The notes beneath the pieces are model-generated. The model searched no databases. It saw nothing but the letters and a program-made list of their open reading frames with translations, and had not been told where the DNA came from. From Phycisphaerales bacterium UBA5793 (GTDB lineage: Bacteria; Planctomycetota; Phycisphaerae; Phycisphaerales; UBA5793): 64,000 nucleotides of DNA. The stretch lies in NCBI GenBank assembly GCA_002418285.1, contig DIDT01000067.1, positions 62,001-126,000 of the forward strand, read 5' to 3'. The translations under genes and the position numbers were made by a program. This document shows positions 25,113 to 33,773 of this stretch, piece by piece. Positions within the stretch are counted from its first letter, which is position 1; the number at the start of each line of letters is the position of its first letter.

Positions 25113-25222
25113 GCTCCGAAGAGAGTTGACGCCCGCTGCCGCGCTGGCGCGTGGTGAACCTGATGCTGCGTCAACACGTATCAATTCAAGCAGTCGAGCG
25201 GCCTGAATTGAAAGGGGGATCC

Positions 25223-25939
25223 ATGACCAGCGCTCAGACCGATTTTGATATTCGCCGCGCCGAAGATCGCGGCACCACCGAGATCGGCTGGCTTCACGGC
25301 CGACACTCGTTCTCCTTCAATCGTTACTACGACCCCACGCGCATTTCGTACCACACGCTGCGCGTGCTCAACGATGACATCGTCAAGCCGGGCCGCGGCT
25401 TCGGCGAGCACGGCCACGAGCACATGGAGATCATCACCTGGGTTCTCGAGGGCGAGCTCGCCCACGCCGACAGCACCGGCACGCGCGGCACGATCAAACC
25501 CGGCGACGTGCAAGTCATGTCGGCCGGCCGCGGCATTCGTCACAGCGAAATGAACGCCTCCACAACCCACCCGGTCCACCTGCTCCAGATCTGGATCGAA
25601 CCCGCCACGCGAGATCTTGATCCAGCCTACGCGCAGAGGTCTTTCCCGGCGGACGGCCGCGCCAACAAGTGGCAACTCGTGGCCAGCCCCGACCAGCGCG
25701 ACGGCTCGCTGCTCATCCACCAGGATGCCGCCCTGCACATCGCCGATCTCGATGAGGGCCGGCAACTGGAAGTCGACCTGTTCGAAGGACGATTCGGCTA
25801 CCTGCACGTGGCAACCGGTAGCATCCGCATCGGCGAGCACGAACTTAAGGCCGGCGACGCGGTCAGCTTCTCAGGCCCGTCCGAAGACAGGATCGAAGCG
25901 ATCGAAACCAGCCAGGTGTTGCTGTTTGACCTGCCCTAG
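25223..25939 (+). CDS. Pirin-family bicupin protein
   Basis: 238 residues from ATG 25223 behind AAAGGGGGA; upstream in-frame codons run into the kinase remnant. The pirin signature is intact: HSFSFNRYYDP, then GFGEHGHEHMEIITWVLEGELAHADS with the metal-binding His and Glu residues, and VQVMSAGRGIRHSEMN. Bacterial pirins bind Fe(II); some have quercetinase activity, others regulate metabolic enzymes. The role here is not deducible. It is followed by a terminator. Confidence 0.92.
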   Translation: MTSAQTDFDIRRAEDRGTTEIGWLHGRHSFSFNRYYDPTRISYHTLRVLNDDIVKPGRGFGEHGHEHMEIITWVLEGELAHADSTGTRGTIKPGDVQVMSAGRGIRHSEMNASTTHPVHLLQIWIEPATRDLDPAYAQRSFPADGRANKWQLVASPDQRDGSLLIHQDAALHIADLDEGRQLEVDLFEGRFGYLHVATGSIRIGEHELKAGDAVSFSGPSEDRIEAIETSQVLLFDLP

Positions 25940-25967
25940 GGCCATCGTCCCATCAGAAACCACAAAC

Positions 25968-25994
25968 CCCGGGGTTGGCGAACCCCGGGCTTTT
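25968..25994 (+). terminator. Rho-independent terminator after the pirin gene
   Basis: Nine-base perfect arms (25968-25976 and 25981-25989) with a GGCG loop, then C and four T. Confidence 0.8.
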
Positions 25995-26029
25995 GTGCTG
26001 TTGAATTACGCAATGCGCGGCATCGAGAA

Positions 26030-26100
26030 CTGGGGATGAAAGATTCGAACTTTCACTAACTGATCCAGAGTCAGTCGTGCTACCGTTACACCAATCCCCA
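26030..26100 (-). tRNA. tRNA-Gln (anticodon CTG)
   Basis: The reverse complement forms a 71-nt cloverleaf: acceptor TGGGGAT/ATCCCCA with discriminator G, D-arm with GGTGTAACGGTAGCAC, anticodon loop CTCTGGA, and T-arm with GTTCGAATC. A weak U1-A72 pair and the CTG anticodon identify it as Gln. CCA is not encoded. Confidence 0.95.
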
Positions 26101-26310
26101 AATGGTGACCGTTTTCTTCACCGACCACTGAAATGTAGCACCCCTTTGCACGCTGGCAAGTGCTTTGGCACTCTGGAACCTCACCCGACGAGGGGTTTGG
26201 CGGACGTCGACCCCACCCATTGTGCCGACGTCCGCCACTCAGCCGCGAACCAGTGGCTCTGCGGCGGGCATGCCCCCGCTCGATCCATTCGACAGGCCGG
26301 ATTGGGGCGT

Positions 26311-27330
26311 TCAGCCGGCCTCAGCCCGAGGGTGGGCGTCGTCATACGCGTCCCGCAGGCGTTGCGTCGTGAGATGCGTGTAAATCTGCGTCGTCGAGAG
26401 CGACTGGTGGCCAAGCAACTCCTGCACGGATCGCAGGTCAGCCCCGTTGCCCAGTAGATGCGTGGCAAAGCTGTGCCGCAAGGTGTGCGGACTGATGCTC
26501 GGATCCAGCCCGGCTTCGCGCAGGTACTTGTCGAGTTTGCGGCGAACGGAGCGAGAGCTCAGCCGACCGCCATGCTTGTTGATGAACAGCGGAGGCCGCT
26601 TGCCCGCCGCTTCGGCTTGCTTGTAACGAGGATCCTGGTGGAACATCGTTAGGTAGTGCCGGATGGCGGCCAGGGCGTGCGAACCAAGCGGGACCAGCCG
26701 CTCCTTCTTGCCCTTGCCGCGGATGTGCAGCGCTTCGCCATATTCGTCGAGATCCGTTGAATCGAGATCGACAAGTTCGCTCACGCGCACGCCTGTCGAG
26801 TAAAGCGTCTCGAGAATCGCTCGGTCTCGAGCGCCGAGCAGTTCGCGGTCATCGGGCGCGCTGAGCAGACGTTCGATCTCCTCGACGGTGATGGCCTTGG
26901 GCAGGCGCTTGGCCTGCTTGGGGGTGCGGATCATCACCATAGGGTTGCCCTTGACCAGGCTCGTGCGGTCTGCCCATTTGTAGAACGAGCGGAGCGTCGC
27001 GATCTTGCGCGCCATCGTCGAGGGTGAGTAGTTCTGCTCGCTCAAGTGCGAGAGGAACGCGCGGATGACATTGATGTCCGCCTGCACGATGGTGCCCGTC
27101 ACCGTTGCAGGAGCGGTCGTGCCATTGGACGAACCATTCGATCCATGGGCTCGAGCATGTTGGAGCGCCTTGCCTTCCTGCTCGGTATTGAGGGCAATGT
27201 CAAACTCGTCCGCAAGATAGTCGCCGAACTGCCGCAGATCGGCGCCGTAACACTTCGCGGTGTAGGCGCTGAAGTGGCGCTCGTGGAGGAGGTAGTTCAG
27301 GAACGACTCGATGATCTGGAGGTTCGCCAT
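26311..27330 (-). CDS. Tyrosine recombinase, XerC/XerD type
   Basis: 339 residues from ATG 27330. The N-terminal SAM-like core-binding domain (about 5-125) carries an unusual Asn/Ser/Thr-rich insertion at about residues 48-82. The catalytic domain is complete: Arg182 (TGVRVSEL), the beta-hairpin Lys in GKGKKERLVPL (about 206-215), His282 and Arg285 (PHTLRHSFATHLL), His308 (GHQSLSTT) and Tyr317 (QIYTHL). Xer recombinases resolve chromosome dimers at dif. The neighbouring tRNA-Gln could look like an integration locus, but the protein is Xer-like and no element boundaries or direct repeats are visible, so a housekeeping Xer role is favoured. XerC versus XerD is not separable by eye. Confidence 0.9.
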   Translation of the reverse strand: MANLQIIESFLNYLLHERHFSAYTAKCYGADLRQFGDYLADEFDIALNTEQEGKALQHARAHGSNGSSNGTTAPATVTGTIVQADINVIRAFLSHLSEQNYSPSTMARKIATLRSFYKWADRTSLVKGNPMVMIRTPKQAKRLPKAITVEEIERLLSAPDDRELLGARDRAILETLYSTGVRVSELVDLDSTDLDEYGEALHIRGKGKKERLVPLGSHALAAIRHYLTMFHQDPRYKQAEAAGKRPPLFINKHGGRLSSRSVRRKLDKYLREAGLDPSISPHTLRHSFATHLLGNGADLRSVQELLGHQSLSTTQIYTHLTTQRLRDAYDDAHPRAEAG

Positions 27331-27515
27331 GGGTGTGGTTCCCGTTTTCAGGTTGATTCGCCGCCACGTGAAACCCAACGGCGCGCAAGGACGGGCGCGC
27401 CATTGGCGTACGGTCGTCTTTCATTGATGGAGGGGATTTCGGCTTCCATGCCGGTCCTCACTGTCCCTTCGCAGCCTCCTCCGAGGCGGCGTCGAGTCAG
27501 CTGACTCGGCAACGC

Positions 27516-28280
27516 CTAGGGGGCAGGCCGTTGATTGGCCGTCGCCAGCCGCTGGTTGTTTCTCGTCCGCTCTTCCCTGAGCAGATCGCGAAGCAGGCGG
27601 TCGGCGACATACTGCGTATACAGATCCATAACGACCAGATAACGTTCCCAGTTGAGCGCCGAGTCGCTTTCCGTGCGACCTCGGGCAAATTGTTCCAAGC
27701 TCAGGCGCACGCCGTTGTCGGCAGCATCCAGCACTGCCGCGGCGCTCGAAATCGGTCGATCGCCCTCCCCGAATCCATGCAGCGAAGCATCCGAGGCCGC
27801 GGTGCCGATCTGGTCGATTACATCGTCCCCTGGTTGCATCGCGTTCGCGTGATACAACTGCAGGGTCAGACCAAGCATCGGCGGCTTGTACGGGTCGTAC
27901 GCCGTGATCGAGCCGATGATAATCGCATCCGCTCCGATCACACGGGCAAGCGAGCGAGCCGTCGCAGGCGAGTCAATGCTGCCGATATCCATGGCGCGCA
28001 TTCCGTCGAGCACGCGCTGCACCGGCAGGGCGTCAATGCCGTGAATGTTCTGCACTTCGTGGGCGATGATGTCGGCCATCGCCAGCCCGTCCACGGTGCT
28101 GACACCTGTCTCATTTGCGAGCGGCGCCACCGCCCAGGTCACGGGTTCGCGATACGGACTAAGCAGGGGAGCGTTGATCATCGTCTGTTTGCGCATGCAT
28201 CCGGCCGCAAGAGGAAGCAGGCACAGGAGTGCCGCCGCAATGAGGCGACACCTGTTCGTCATGATCTGCATACTTGTCAT
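27516..28280 (-). CDS. CsgG-like lipoprotein
   Basis: 254 residues from ATG 28280; two further ATG codons follow within 18 bases. A signal peptide ends in the lipobox LAAGC, so the protein should be lipidated. The mature part has the pattern of the CsgG/LpoB/GNA1162 group: WAVAPLANETG, then IDALPVQRVLDGMRAM and IGADAIIIGSITAYDPY. Such proteins are periplasmic-facing outer-membrane lipoproteins; CsgG itself is a curli export pore, but without other csg genes that function cannot be inferred. The C-terminal 40 residues are polar and Arg-rich. It follows the TolB-like lipoprotein gene on the same strand, 103 bases downstream. Confidence 0.8.
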   Translation of the reverse strand: MTSMQIMTNRCRLIAAALLCLLPLAAGCMRKQTMINAPLLSPYREPVTWAVAPLANETGVSTVDGLAMADIIAHEVQNIHGIDALPVQRVLDGMRAMDIGSIDSPATARSLARVIGADAIIIGSITAYDPYKPPMLGLTLQLYHANAMQPGDDVIDQIGTAASDASLHGFGEGDRPISSAAAVLDAADNGVRLSLEQFARGRTESDSALNWERYLVVMDLYTQYVADRLLRDLLREERTRNNQRLATANQRPAP

Positions 28281-28383
28281 GGCGTCCTGCCATCCTCGAC
28301 GGACTCCGCCCGCCGGCACGTGAATCAGAACTCAATCCGCCGTCTATTTTCGGACCAATGGCCCTTTAGACTTTGGACGAGCC

Positions 28384-29682
28384 TTACGGGTTCGTCTCAA
28401 CCTCCGCCACTCCCGTGTTCGGATTGGTCATCGCGGGGCCCTTGGCGGTCAAAATCGCTCGATCCGGCCCGATCGCCCAGATGTTGTTGATCCCCGCTCG
28501 GTTGGAGACAAACAGGACGCGCCCGTCGGGGCTCCAGGCCGGTTCGACGTTCGTGTACTCTCCGTTGGTCAGGTTGACCTTGTTGGACCCATCGACGTTG
28601 ACGACCCAGATATCCGCCCAGGTGTCCCGTGCCCCACGGCCAGGTTCGCCGGGCCGACCCGGTTCGGTGACCGTCGTGAACGCCAGCATTTTCCCGTCCG
28701 GGCTCCACGAGGGGTTGATCGCCGCGGCGTTGGTCGCGCTGACAATCTCCGTCGGGCGGGTCCCTTCGCCGTTGACGTACTCGATCGTCCAGATACTGAA
28801 CAGCCGGCTGCCTCGCTCGCGCGGGCTTTGATAGGCGATGAGGTTCGAGGCGGGATCGGGGTTCCACTCCGGACACAGGCCGTACCCGATGAAGCTCAGC
28901 GAAGTAAAGTTACTCGTCTCCGTCACCCACATCTCCCAACGCCCCGACTGCTGCCCCAGCCGCGAGAATACAATGTACTTGCCGTCCGGCGACCACGACG
29001 GGTGAATCTCGTGGGCCGTGTCATTCGTGACCTGCACGGCCTGGCCACCATTGGCGGCATCAATGATGTAGATGTCGTAGTTTCCGGCGCGATTCGAACA
29101 GAACGCGATCTGCGAATTGTCCGGGCTGAAGCGAGGCATCCGATCGCTTGCGGGATCATCAGTCAGCCGCCGCATCGTCAGACCCGTTACGCTCTTGACA
29201 AAGATATCCGGCGACCGGCTATGCTGCGTGCTCGAATAGGCAACATACTCCCCGGTCTTGTCCACATCGGGTTCGGCGTCTCGACCTTCCGTCGCAAACG
29301 TGACCTGGGTGATGTTCTCAACTGCCGACGTTTGCGCCGATCGACCGCCGTAGCCGTCGATCTCTCCGTAGAGTCCGAGCCAGGGATCGAAGTTGGATAT
29401 GCCGGTGTCGGCGGAACGGAATGGCACAGGCGGATTGGTGGGAGTGTCAGTCGACGTGGCAAGCGAGTCGTCAAGGCTCACATAGTGCGATCCATTCGAA
29501 TCGTCGGCGCCGGCAGGCCATTGATTGGCCGCTCCTTCGGCGCGCGCTTGCGGAGGCTGAGTCAGCGCCTCCCGGCCATTCGAGGCGCTCGGATTTGGCG
29601 TGCCGGCGCAGCCGGTGATTGAGAGCACAACGACCGTGCCAAGAACAAGGCACGAAGGGAACTGCACAGCGCGCGTCGTCAT
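28384..29682 (-). CDS. TolB-like lipoprotein with PD40/WD40 beta-propeller
   Basis: 432 residues. A lipoprotein signal with lipobox SITGC is followed by a Ser/Thr/Pro-rich linker of about 90 residues. The propeller begins around ITQVTFATEGRDAEPDVDKTGEYVAYSS. Repeated PD40 blades are visible (MPRFSPDNSQIAF, HPSWSPDGKYIVFS, NPSWSPDGKMLAFT, EPAWSPDGRVLFVS). TolB works in the Tol-Pal envelope system, but no tolA/tolQ/tolR/pal gene is adjacent and PD40 proteins are diverse, so only the fold is assigned. Envelope location is inferred from the lipobox. Confidence 0.88.
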   Translation of the reverse strand: MTTRAVQFPSCLVLGTVVVLSITGCAGTPNPSASNGREALTQPPQARAEGAANQWPAGADDSNGSHYVSLDDSLATSTDTPTNPPVPFRSADTGISNFDPWLGLYGEIDGYGGRSAQTSAVENITQVTFATEGRDAEPDVDKTGEYVAYSSTQHSRSPDIFVKSVTGLTMRRLTDDPASDRMPRFSPDNSQIAFCSNRAGNYDIYIIDAANGGQAVQVTNDTAHEIHPSWSPDGKYIVFSRLGQQSGRWEMWVTETSNFTSLSFIGYGLCPEWNPDPASNLIAYQSPRERGSRLFSIWTIEYVNGEGTRPTEIVSATNAAAINPSWSPDGKMLAFTTVTEPGRPGEPGRGARDTWADIWVVNVDGSNKVNLTNGEYTNVEPAWSPDGRVLFVSNRAGINNIWAIGPDRAILTAKGPAMTNPNTGVAEVETNP

Positions 29683-29895
29683 ATCGGATCTCACTTCTGG
29701 ATGCGAAGACGTCCGGGGTGGGTCAAGCGCCCTCTCGCCGCTTGGCCTTTATCGGACGACTTTCTGGGCCAACTCCATCGAATCACCGCCAATGCGGCCG
29801 TTGGGTTATCGACCAACGCTCGCGGCGATGTGAGTCCGTTTGCGCGATCCGGGACCGGAATGGGTTGATTTGTGGATGGGGCAAAAATGCAGGAA

Positions 29896-29924
29896 GGCCG
29901 GCACTCCCCTTCTGGATGCCGGCC
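29896..29924 (-). terminator. Hairpin, possible minus-strand terminator
   Basis: Eight-base perfect arms GGCCGGCA and TGCCGGCC around a 13-base loop. On the minus strand it is followed by TTCCTGCATTTTT, so it could end the ANTAR-regulator transcript. The U run is not immediate, so the call is weak. Confidence 0.4.
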
Positions 29925-30147
29925 CTCTTCTGCTCCTGATCCGGAGATCAGGAATTGTCGGGTACAGGCCAGCACGAGCAGGATCACACCCGGCTCCGAC
30001 GAGTCGGAACCCACAAATGCTCACTGCCGCGCATACCTGTCGCCGTCAGTTGTCCGTCAGTCTTCACCACAAGCAATTCGACGCGATTCCAAGTTCGTTT
30101 ATAGCTCGAATTCGAGCCACCCACCCGAATTGATCGCGGAAGGAGCC

Positions 30148-30258
30148 ATGCCTTCATGCTCGTGCGGGCGACTTGGCCCAGACGTAGAAATAGTCTATCC
30201 CAAAGAACTTGTTTCGCCAGCGAAATTGACGCTTTCCGGCAAAAAATGCCTGAAATGA
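30148..30258 (+). CDS. Candidate small Cys-containing protein
   Basis: 36 residues from an ATG preceded at ideal spacing by GGAAGGAG. It reads MPSCSCGRLGPDVEIV..., ending GKKCLK. It lies alone in a gene-poor stretch convergent with the ANTAR regulator. The good ribosome site is the only support; there is no homology I recognise, and chance is quite possible. Confidence 0.28.
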   Translation: MPSCSCGRLGPDVEIVYPKELVSPAKLTLSGKKCLK

Positions 30259-30276
30259 GCCAGCTACACCCCCGGA

Positions 30277-30900
30277 TCAGGGGCTAGTCTGCGAACCGCC
30301 AACGAACAGCTCCGCATTCTCGAGGATACTTCGAGCCACATCAGCAAGCGTTCGCCGATTGTCGCGGGCCTGCTTCTGCAGCCGCTTCATGGCAGTTTCT
30401 TCGTTGATCTGGAGGCGCTCAACAAGAATCCACTTTGCCCGCTCAATGATCTTGCGGTCCTCGAGCCGTTGGCTGAGTTGCGCGATCTCGTCCTTCGCCG
30501 TGCGACTCTCGAGGTACCGGGCCCAGGCGATGGTCATGGCGGCCTCGAGATCGTCGCGGGTCACCGGCTTCAGGAGGTAGCCGAACACTCCGACGTCAGC
30601 GCCGGTTCGGAGATACTCTGAGTCCGAGAACGCGCTGACGATGACGACGGGAATCCCCATCTCGCCGTAAATCACCTTCGCCGCTTCCAAGCCGTTCATT
30701 TTCGGCATCTGAATGTCAAGCAGAACCAGGTCCGGCCGGTCTTCACGACACGCCTGCACGGCCTCTTCGCCGTTCTTGCAGTTGCCCGTCACGGTGTAGT
30801 TCAAATCGCTCAGGCTTCGCGCCAATCCCTCGACCACAAGGTGCTCATCATCGGCGATGAGGATGCGTCGAAGTCGCGAAGTTCCGTTGGAAGATCCCAT
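30277..30900 (-). CDS. Response regulator with C-terminal ANTAR RNA-binding domain
   Basis: 207 residues from ATG 30900; a longer open frame upstream lacks domain character. The receiver domain has Asp17/Asp18 (IADDEH), phospho-acceptor Asp62 (VLLDIQMP), a Ser/Thr position in VIVSAFS and Lys in YLLKPVT. The ANTAR domain (about 145-200) has the LEDRKIIERAKWILVERLQINEETAMKRLQKQARDNRR pattern (given here in parts: LEDRKIIERAKWIL, then INEETAMKRLQ). ANTAR regulators of the AmiR/EutV type prevent transcription termination by binding paired hexaloop hairpins in leaders. No partner kinase is adjacent and the target is unknown. Confidence 0.92.
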   Translation of the reverse strand: MGSSNGTSRLRRILIADDEHLVVEGLARSLSDLNYTVTGNCKNGEEAVQACREDRPDLVLLDIQMPKMNGLEAAKVIYGEMGIPVVIVSAFSDSEYLRTGADVGVFGYLLKPVTRDDLEAAMTIAWARYLESRTAKDEIAQLSQRLEDRKIIERAKWILVERLQINEETAMKRLQKQARDNRRTLADVARSILENAELFVGGSQTSP

Positions 30901-31157
30901 GATGACGCCACTCCACTCACAACTGGTTTCTTCACCATCCAGCCAAGCCGAGGCGGGACCGGAGGCAGACGAAAGCAGCCTTTTGCCGCCCAGTCCGGCC
31001 ATTGTAACCGAACAGATTGCTCCACCGCCCGAGAAATCCCACCGGCGGATCAGAAATGTCGAATCCCCACAGTGTACCGTACTCCCGGCCTCGATGCGAT
31101 GCGCAAGCACATGGAAACAAGCGAATTCCACACCCGACATCCGCACCCAAAAGTGCA

Positions 31158-32336
31158 CTAATCGAGCCAGTCCTGCGCCTTGAGCCGGTCGGGTACATAC
31201 ACCTCCGTCACATACGAGATGTCCTTGGTGATCAGCGACTCGACCTCCATCTTGAACCCGTTGCCCAGCAGCGTGCGGATCTCTTTCTGCCACGGCTTCT
31301 TGTCCGCGAACCACGGGTATTCTGCAATCTGCTTGGCGCGCGTGCGATCGCGATCGGTCAGCGCGATCTGCACGTCATCGCTCAACTTGTACCGGTCATA
31401 GTCCATCGCTCGAATGCCCAGGAACTTCGCATCCGGCACCGCCATTCGACGCGATTCGAACGCCAGCGAGATCGATCCCTGCTTGATCACGCTGTAGATG
31501 TAATGCCCCCATGGATCGCAATCGAGCAGGCAGTAGATCGGCAGCCCCAGCTCCCCATTCAGCCGCTGCAGCAGACGCCGCACGCCGCGCGGCGGCTGTC
31601 CGTTGCCGTGCGTGAGAATGCAGTTGTGCTTCTTCCAGAACTTGTCCTCGTTGAAGCGCTGCCAGACCGTGTTCTTCTCGACGTGCAGGACAAACTTCGC
31701 CTCGCACTTCTTGAACTGGATCACGCGCGGCTCGGTGATGCTCGGGATGCCGTACCCGCCTGAGCCCATGCGCCGACAGTCGATTTCGTCGCCGTTGTCG
31801 ATCAGTGTGATGTTGCCGACCATGTCGCCGCGCTTGTCGGCGTAGACATGTAACTCTTCGCGCAGCGATTCAAGAGTGACTTCAAGATCCTCAAGAATGG
31901 AATCCGATTCGCTCTGGTCTTCGAACGTCTTTTCCTTGGTGCCCTCAATGGTGTGCAGGCCGGCGTAGAACATACCGCGGAGGCTCGCCGTCTTTCCGCG
32001 CTCGATGAGGTCCTTGCACCCCTTGGCCAGCAGCATGGTCTGCATGAACTTCTTGGCCTGGCCGAGGTTGAAGAGGTTCCGCCGCTGGCTGGCGCTGCCC
32101 ATCTCGAGGATGCGCTTGGTCTTGTTGTAGCTCGTGTTCGACAGACTGCGCGTGGGGATGTCGACGAACGGATCACGCCCGGCCATCGAAGTCTTCACAA
32201 CGGCTTGCGCCACCGTATCAATCCGCTTGAGCGTCGCCGTCGCCTTGGCGGCGTCCGAGCGGCCAGATCCATCCTTGCGGGTGCGCGGCTTCTTGGCGCC
32301 CGTCGTCCGTACACCGGTTGTCTTGACTTTGGCCAT
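31158..32336 (-). CDS. top6A: DNA topoisomerase VI subunit A (Spo11-like)
   Basis: 392 residues. Subunit A binds and cleaves both DNA strands through a Tyr. The winged-helix (CAP-like) domain contains SLRGMFYAGLHTI, where Tyr124 fits the catalytic position. The Toprim domain shows Glu220 (HVEKNTVWQRF) and Asp272/Asp274 (LLDCDPWGHYIYSVIKQGS). The first 50 residues are a Lys/Arg/Thr-rich basic tail that could bind DNA. Type IIB topoisomerase VI is typical of archaea and plants and patchy in bacteria. Subunit B is on the same strand about 4 kb upstream, not adjacent. Confidence 0.93.
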   Translation of the reverse strand: MAKVKTTGVRTTGAKKPRTRKDGSGRSDAAKATATLKRIDTVAQAVVKTSMAGRDPFVDIPTRSLSNTSYNKTKRILEMGSASQRRNLFNLGQAKKFMQTMLLAKGCKDLIERGKTASLRGMFYAGLHTIEGTKEKTFEDQSESDSILEDLEVTLESLREELHVYADKRGDMVGNITLIDNGDEIDCRRMGSGGYGIPSITEPRVIQFKKCEAKFVLHVEKNTVWQRFNEDKFWKKHNCILTHGNGQPPRGVRRLLQRLNGELGLPIYCLLDCDPWGHYIYSVIKQGSISLAFESRRMAVPDAKFLGIRAMDYDRYKLSDDVQIALTDRDRTRAKQIAEYPWFADKKPWQKEIRTLLGNGFKMEVESLITKDISYVTEVYVPDRLKAQDWLD

Positions 32337-32368
32337 TCTTGTACACCTCCGTGTGTGCGGTGGGAAAT

Positions 32369-32716
32369 CTACGGCAAATCGCGCCCGAGCAATACTCGTA
32401 GTTGAATCGCGAGTTCCGGCACTTTTTCTGTTAGTACAAACCAGACGATGGCCGGATCCAGCGCATAGTAGCCGTGCACGAGGATGTGTCGGAAGGCGAT
32501 GATCCGTTCGTTTTCCGAGATTTGTGCAAGCATCTCCGGCGCCCGCTTTGACAATTGAAACACCGCTTCACCGATGATCTGCAGCTCCCGTTCGGAAGCT
32601 GATCGAAATGCTCGGTCGTTTCGATAGTCATCGATGCTTCGGCCTGCGACATGCCCCGCCAGAAAGTCGCATGAGTCCAGCGCATCTTCGAGGTACTTCT
32701 CTGGATCATGCGGCAT
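32369..32716 (-). CDS. HEPN-domain protein, HepT-like toxin (DUF86)
   Basis: 115 residues, the usual size. The HEPN active-site motif RX4HXY appears as RHILVHGYY near residue 75, and EAVFQLSKRAPEML matches the family. In characterised MntA/HepT pairs, HepT is an RNase silenced when MntA adds AMP groups to the Tyr of this motif. Its start overlaps the mntA-like stop by 11 bases, the typical toxin-antitoxin arrangement. It is followed by topoisomerase VI subunit A. Confidence 0.9.
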   Translation of the reverse strand: MPHDPEKYLEDALDSCDFLAGHVAGRSIDDYRNDRAFRSASERELQIIGEAVFQLSKRAPEMLAQISENERIIAFRHILVHGYYALDPAIVWFVLTEKVPELAIQLRVLLGRDLP

Positions 32717-33014
32717 AGAGCAACATCCGGCTCTCTTCCGCCCGGCGGCGCACGATGGGATTGCGAATCGTCTGGGGCTCGATCAGATCGATCGGACGCC
32801 CAAACAGGTCCACGAGCGCTTCGAGTAATCCGAAGTAGTTTTCGTAGTGCGCCCGCGGCTCGCAGGGATGAAACTCGACGAGAAAATCGAGATCACTCCG
32901 TTGTTGGTCGAAGTCGCCTCCCGTGGCCGAACCGAATGCTTCGAGTCGGCGCACGCCAAATCTGAGGCACAGATCCCCTAGTTCGCCACGATGTTGTTGC
33001 AGGATCAGATTCAT
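32706..33014 (-). CDS. MNT-type nucleotidyltransferase, MntA-like antitoxin
   Basis: 102 residues from ATG 33014 with GGGAG five bases upstream. The minimal nucleotidyltransferase motif is GSATGGDFD...SDLDFLVEF, giving GS and the paired Asp. GRPIDLIEPQTIRNP near the C-terminus supplies the third acidic strand. It is the predicted AMP-transferring antitoxin of the HEPN protein encoded downstream and overlapping by 11 bases. Confidence 0.9.
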   Translation of the reverse strand: MNLILQQHRGELGDLCLRFGVRRLEAFGSATGGDFDQQRSDLDFLVEFHPCEPRAHYENYFGLLEALVDLFGRPIDLIEPQTIRNPIVRRRAEESRMLLYAA

Positions 33015-33073
33015 GTTCGCTCCCAATGATACCCCCGCATACGGTGCGTCAAGACTCGCATCTGGCTGTGGAG

Positions 33074-33760
33074 TCAGCCACCAATAGCCTCAAGGAGCCG
33101 ACGGCGGACAAATCTGGCCACTGCGCGATCACGAATCGAGTCGTCCAGAACAACTTGCTCGCCCTCAATCGTGTGGCAGATGACGCTGTACTCGTAGCGC
33201 GCCGTATTCCCTCGCCGCTCAAGGGTGAGATTCTCGATCCGGGATGCGTCCACTCGCAACGCTCGTCCCCAGCCGGGAAGTGGGCCCCGACTGACGGTGA
33301 GAGTCAGACCGTCGAATCGAATCGCCGTCGAGTTGCACAGCTCGGTCAGAAACGCCATGAACAGGATAATGAAGTTGGCGTCAAGCAGCAGCAGCACGAC
33401 CAGGTCACGGATCGACGCAGATTGCTGGAACGCGGCGACAGTCACAGCGCCGAAGGCCACGGCGACTGCAAAGAAGAACAAAACATAGAACACGTGCGAC
33501 TTCGCTCTTGACTGACTCCAACGCCAACGGATCTCCAATCCGCCATCCGCCTCGTTCACTTTCAGCCAGCGGGGAAGAGCCTGATCAAGCGCAGCGGCGA
33601 GCGCCACGTCGGACGAATGATTTCCATGGCTCGCGGCCTGATTGGCGACCTTGTCCAGTAGCATTCCCGCTTTGCACTTCGGGCACTCGATGCGACCACC
33701 TTCAATCACCACCTCATTGGTGTCAAAACGCTCGCCGCATTGATCACAACAAACCTGCAT
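33074..33760 (-). CDS. Zinc-ribbon membrane protein, paralog of the upstream gene
   Basis: 228 residues. An N-terminal zinc ribbon (CDQCGERFDTNE...CPKCKAG, residues 5-32) is followed by a soluble segment. Two membrane helices at about 90-112 and 122-143 lead to a C-terminal beta domain of about 80 residues (LTLTVSRGPLPGWGRALRVDASRI) with PH-like spacing. The upstream gene (33774-34484) has the same architecture and similar blocks, so they are tandem duplicates 13 bases apart. Function unknown. Confidence 0.75.
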   Translation of the reverse strand: MQVCCDQCGERFDTNEVVIEGGRIECPKCKAGMLLDKVANQAASHGNHSSDVALAAALDQALPRWLKVNEADGGLEIRWRWSQSRAKSHVFYVLFFFAVAVAFGAVTVAAFQQSASIRDLVVLLLLDANFIILFMAFLTELCNSTAIRFDGLTLTVSRGPLPGWGRALRVDASRIENLTLERRGNTARYEYSVICHTIEGEQVVLDDSIRDRAVARFVRRRLLEAIGG

Positions 33761-33773
33761 CGCACCTCAATGC

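Larger units (their letters stand above)
29683..30276. other. Intergenic region between the TolB-like lipoprotein and the ANTAR regulator
   Basis: 594 bases. It contains a hairpin at 29896-29924 and a short candidate ORF at 30148-30258, both listed separately. No known RNA family or repeat was recognised in the rest. Confidence 0.5.

Noticed and set aside
26030..27330. tRNA-Gln next to a tyrosine recombinase gene, as in integrative elements
   Set aside because: The recombinase matches housekeeping XerC/D length and motifs. No direct repeat of the tRNA 3' end, no excisionase or phage gene, and no compositional break is visible downstream.
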